The notes beneath the pieces are model-generated. The model worked only from the letters and a program-made list of their open reading frames with translations. It searched no databases and was not told the origin of the DNA. From Hevea brasiliensis (taxonomy: Eukaryota; Streptophyta; Magnoliopsida; Malpighiales; Euphorbiaceae): a stretch of 64,000 nt of DNA. This document shows positions 60,274 through 64,000 of this stretch, piece after piece. The translations under genes were made by a program, and so were the position numbers. The stretch covers positions 57,331,191 through 57,395,190 of the forward strand of contig NC_079493.1 in assembly GCF_030052815.1 (NCBI RefSeq), read 5' to 3'. Every line of letters starts with the position of its first letter. The stretch's first letter is position 1.

Positions 60274-62380
60274 TGAAGGAACGGAAGCGTGAAAAACACA
60301 AGTTTATACCATTGAATTCAAAAATTTTCACTTAGGGTCACATGCATAATGCAAGATTTATTTTTATCTATTTGATTTCAATGATAAACAACATATTAAA
60401 ACTCTTTTAATATGTTTTTGGATCTGTATTTGCCATTTAAGATTTTAAAATTAATCAAATTAATTTTAGAACCCTAGATTAAATCAAGAACGATTACACT
60501 AACCTCTTGATGCACTTCGCAGTGTCTGCGCCTTTGAGATTCGTCTTCAGGACACCAGATGTTGTCCCTCTAGCTTGTCCACACCAAGAACACCTATGGC
60601 AGCCCTTAAACAGCTTCTAAAGCCTTTTCTATTAATTAGAAATTCAAGTTCTGCCTTTTAAGAGATTAGAGATGTAAACAGGACACTAGAAACAATTTCT
60701 AGTGTTCTTAATTCAAGAGATTGATGGCTAATCTCTTTTAATTGATAAGAGATGAAGAAGAAGAGATAAAAACCCTCAAAGTGGCGTGACAAAGGAGTGT
60801 GGCTGTTGGTTATATTTTATTTTCTCATAACAACACTTAAATAGCTAGGTTAACATATTAAACCCTTGCCACATGTCACCCTTTGATTAGCTCTAGGTTT
60901 AAGTGACCCAATCACATTGTGCCAAGTGTCAAACCTATATTTAATCTTGATTTTAATCATCTTACATGATTAAAAAATATTTGGCAAGCTTATGTGTTAT
61001 CCCATGTGTCACCATCTCATGGTGCCACGTGTCACACTGCAAAATGACCAAAATGCCCCTGTGTCTTAATTTTGAGTTCTCAACCCAAAATAATTATTTT
61101 TCTTCTTCTAATTAATTTATATCAAATATAAATTAATTAATTAATCTCTATTAATTAATTTCTCATTAATTAAATTCATATTTAAACACTTTAAATATAA
61201 ATTTAACTTATATTATACATCCAACAATCTAGATTTGGTTTCAAGTCATGCTAGAAACTTTGCAATTTAATTGCAAACCGAACCTATTTAATTAATCAAT
61301 TAAACTCTTTAAATAATTAATTAAATCATATTTAAATAGGTGATAACTTGTGTATGTGTGTGACTTACTTGGCTCATCACTAATTGGCAATGAGACATGA
61401 TATCAACTCTTAATATCATCAGAACTCTTTCTTACCATAAATGATTTCTCTAAATCATTTTATGAACCTCATAGACCATGGTTAACACCTAGCATAGCAT
61501 GCCATGGCCACCCAATTAGTAATAAGGTTTACCTTAAATGAACCTATAATCATATGTTACCATGCACTAGAATCTCTCTGTTACAAAATCCCAACTCAAG
61601 CTGGAGTCATTGTTTATGTCAAACTCCATTTGCTATGAATATTATGTTCTCTTTTAATTCCAGTTCTTGATTAAAAAGATTTTCTCATCAGAAACTCTTT
61701 TCTGAATAAATCTATCTGTCCTGGCCAGGAACTTGAAACATCAAGAATAATTAAATGAACATAGGATTTTATCTCTATTTACTTAGAGGAACATATTCCA
61801 TCTTGATCAATACCTACCTCCATATATAACTAGTAGGAGCCAACACATGCCCATATACCCATACACAGTACAAGTATGAAAGCAGTATCAAACTCAAACT
61901 ACCTATATACAAGATAACTGTGCTATCTCAGGTCTAAAGATTATATGCATTGATATGATTTATGACAAAACATTGACAAGAGTAAACTCCATGTGCTTGT
62001 CATAAGTGTCACTGGTTCGGCCTACTTATCATTTATAAGTGCCTATCATGTTTGTCATATGGCATGAGACTCACCATTCCATCTTATTTATATCTCATAT
62101 AAATAACTTGGGAACAAACATGAATACAATCTTTCTGGATAAGTCATGTCCTTATTATGAAGTATCCTCGATTGTGAACCTATTTATGATACTTTGTGCT
62201 AGAAATATTGTCACTCATATTCTTAACAACTTAAGAATAATATTTCTAAAAAAATATCAATGGACCTTTTCTATTACACATAAATATATTATGTAAACGG
62301 AAAAGTGGAAATGCCTTTTATTAATAAAAATATATACAAGATACATACTAAATGATATGCTCTAGGGCATACTACTAACA
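60274..62380 (-). mobile_element. Element K, 5' LTR (2107 bp)
   Basis: Paired with 52896-54999. Differences include a small block near 60516-60530, isolated substitutions (for example near 60800) and one-base indels near 61677. Both LTRs have intact ends. Confidence 0.93.
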
Positions 62381-64000
62381 GCAAGGCCAATTGAAAATGA
62401 AACTAGACACATAATGGCACAAGTTGGTGAAGAAACCATGCCCAGATAACCAAACCAAGATGACCAAAAGATTGCCCTAATCCGGGTGACCTGTATTCTG
62501 CTTGGGCAAAATGACCAAATAAATAGTGTTTGGTCATTTGGCCATAACTCAGTGTAGAAAGGTCCAATTGACCTGAAAATTTACCAACAAAAAGATGAGA
62601 TATAGGCCAACAACTTTCATGAAGAAACCTAACCCAAATTATGACCAGAACATATTCAAAAAGTGAGTTACAATCACTGTTCCTAACACTATAGATTTGG
62701 TTAGTCCAAAAATTCTGGAAAAATTTCAATCCGGCCTGTTGTGGTTTTTGGGCCATAACTTGAGCTACAAAACTCCAAATAGAGTGATTCAAAAAAAGAA
62801 ATTCAACTAGACAAAATAAGGAACAACTTTCATGTTGACCATTTTTCCAAATTCCCACCGCAAAAATGACCAATGGAACACTAAAAACAAAGCATGAAAA
62901 CTGAAAATTCTGCCCAATTAACATTAAGCTTAGAAATGGTATTGGCAACCAATACCAACAAATTTTGAATGCAAAATGTGGTATGTTGGGAGTATTAAAA
63001 CCAATGTACCTATTGTCTATACAAAAGTCAACATTTTAGTTGACTAATGAAATGAATAGTAACATTCAAACTTGAAATTCAAAAATTGTGAAATTTAAAA
63101 GTGTAATATGCCCTAGTATACCTAACAAGATTGGTTTGGATAGCTTGGCATGCCAATAGGGTTCTATTAGCAGTACTGCATATGGCTTCATGCCATTCTG
63201 TGTTTCATGGCTTCCCATGCCATTCTGTGACATAATAGCCTTTGGCTATGTTATTTGAGTTGATATACTTGGGTTTTAACCCTGATAATTATTACAGCTT
63301 ATTAGAGGTTCTGTTGCACACCGGGAGACACAATGTGACCGATGGTGTGATGGTCTGAGGTACTTAGTACCCAGTGCCAGTTTACCCGTTTATCCAGTCC
63401 AGTCAACTAGTATGGGTTACTCGGGCAATGATAATAAATTTTACCAAATTTTAATCGAATAATACTGCAATAAATATCAGAAATTAAGTTTACCCAAAAA
63501 TGTTAACATACATTATGCATACTTATTTTTATTCATATTTTATTTTATTTTATATTGTCACCACTAAGCATAATTGCTTAGCATGTCGCTTTTGCCACGT
63601 GTAGATACTTGAGACCTAGCTGGGGAGCCCAACAGACATTAGACCCGGTGAGCCTTCAAATTTGCATCCGGAGTCCAGAGTCACCTCTCATCTGCAATGC
63701 ATATGGTAGGACATTAGGATTTCAGGGTAGCACTTTGTATTTTGCATTTTGTATTAATTTTGGTTTGTAACTATAAACTCTTGAAATTATGTAAGAATGT
63801 AAATATATGAAATTTCATGTTATTGAAATTTTCTGTATAATGTATGTTGATGAATGAAATGTTGAGAAATATAAATGTGCTTTTAGTGATGATGTGAACA
63901 GAAAAGAAAAATTTATGAAAATAGTATTGAGATTTTAAGATTGAGTTAAGAAATGTGTGTATAATGGAGTTTGGATTTAGAAATTATATTAGAAGTGTTT
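62381..64000 (+). mobile_element. LTR J, segment 2, runs off the window
   Basis: It resumes after the second GCAAG. It carries the block CACCGGGAGA with ACCGATGGTGTGA at about 63317-63375, and the hairpin CTAAGCATAATTGCTTAG (63564-63581). The second stem is decayed (gtcgcttttgccacg). Compared with C, about 0.2-0.3 kb of LTR remains beyond 64000. A 181-codon open frame on the minus strand (62403-62948) is antisense to the element (see findings). Confidence 0.82.
63564..63605 (+). promoter_or_regulatory. Hairpin module in LTR J
   Basis: Stem one, CTAAGCA/TGCTTAG with a TAAT loop, is intact. The CG-rich second stem found in C, D, G and H is no longer well paired. It precedes a region equivalent to the LTR 3' part. 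Confidence 0.5.

Larger units (their letters stand above)
52896..62380 (-). mobile_element. Element K: Ty1/copia retrotransposon, protease-deleted
   Basis: Two LTRs of 2104 and 2107 bp, TSD GCAAG (52891-52895, 62381-62385), ends TGAAGGAACG and ACTACTAACA on the plus strand. On the minus strand it has PBS, long leader, gag, integrase, RT and RNase H in copia order (integrase before RT). LTRs differ by about 2 percent in the parts I compared by eye, so this is among the youngest insertions here. Sequence features suggest the Tork/Angela side of copia, but I am not sure of the lineage. Stops, frameshifts and loss of the protease make it non-autonomous. Confidence 0.92.

Noticed and set aside
1..64000. 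A host gene or gene fragment captured by a retroelement
   Set aside because: I looked through both strands for non-transposon protein motifs and saw none; every long coding match is gag or pol.

Overview
This window is plant nuclear DNA made almost entirely of nested LTR retrotransposons. I find no host gene, rRNA, tRNA or CRISPR array. The evidence is Ty3/gypsy and Ty1/copia gag-pol remnants, tRNA-iMet type primer-binding sites (TGGTATCAGAGC), polypurine tracts, TG...CA ends and exact 5-bp target-site duplications (TSDs). The DNA is AT-rich with many nonsense codons, as in old methylated heterochromatin. It looks like a eudicot with abundant chromodomain (Tekay/Del-like) gypsy elements carrying unusually long LTRs (3.2-4.2 kb). 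I cannot name the species.

Layout (labels are mine). 1-394: unassigned. Element A (+, gypsy) covers 395-14699: truncated 5' LTR (395-2224), a short internal region with a broken gag (2225-4087), and a 3' LTR from 4088 that is split by solo LTR I (5148-8541, minus, TSD TAGGG) and solo LTR H (8752-12712, plus, TSD TGTGA). 14700-17087 (M): leader and broken gag of a Tat/Ogre-like gypsy element. LTR D (minus) enters the M gag at 17088 and is itself split at 18455/39250 by element B. B (minus, 18456-39249, TSD GGGCA) is the most complete gypsy element here: gag, a triplicated protease segment, RT, RNase H, integrase and chromodomain, all with stops and frameshifts. Inside B's pol sits element C (minus, 22212-30845, TSD AGGAC), with two LTRs over 4.1 kb and only 355 bp between them.

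39250-40491 resumes D. LTR E (minus) starts at 40492 and is split by solo LTR F (41293-45223, plus, TSD AATCG) and solo LTR G (45497-48905, minus, flanks GGGCCA). E ends raggedly near 51112, next to an LTR fragment L (51113-51578). LTR J (plus) starts at 51579 and runs off the right edge. It is split by copia element K (minus, 52896-62380, TSD GCAAG), which has near-identical 2.1-kb LTRs but has lost its protease.

Insertion order by nesting: M, then D, then B, then C; D, then E, then F and G; A, then I and H; J, then K. No element here looks able to move by itself. The least expected signals are inside the LTRs. Two LTR subgroups (A/B/F/I and C/D/E/G/H/J) share a two-hairpin module whose structure is kept while its sequence changes, plus fixed-distance sequence blocks and degenerate repeat units that stay open on the antisense strand.
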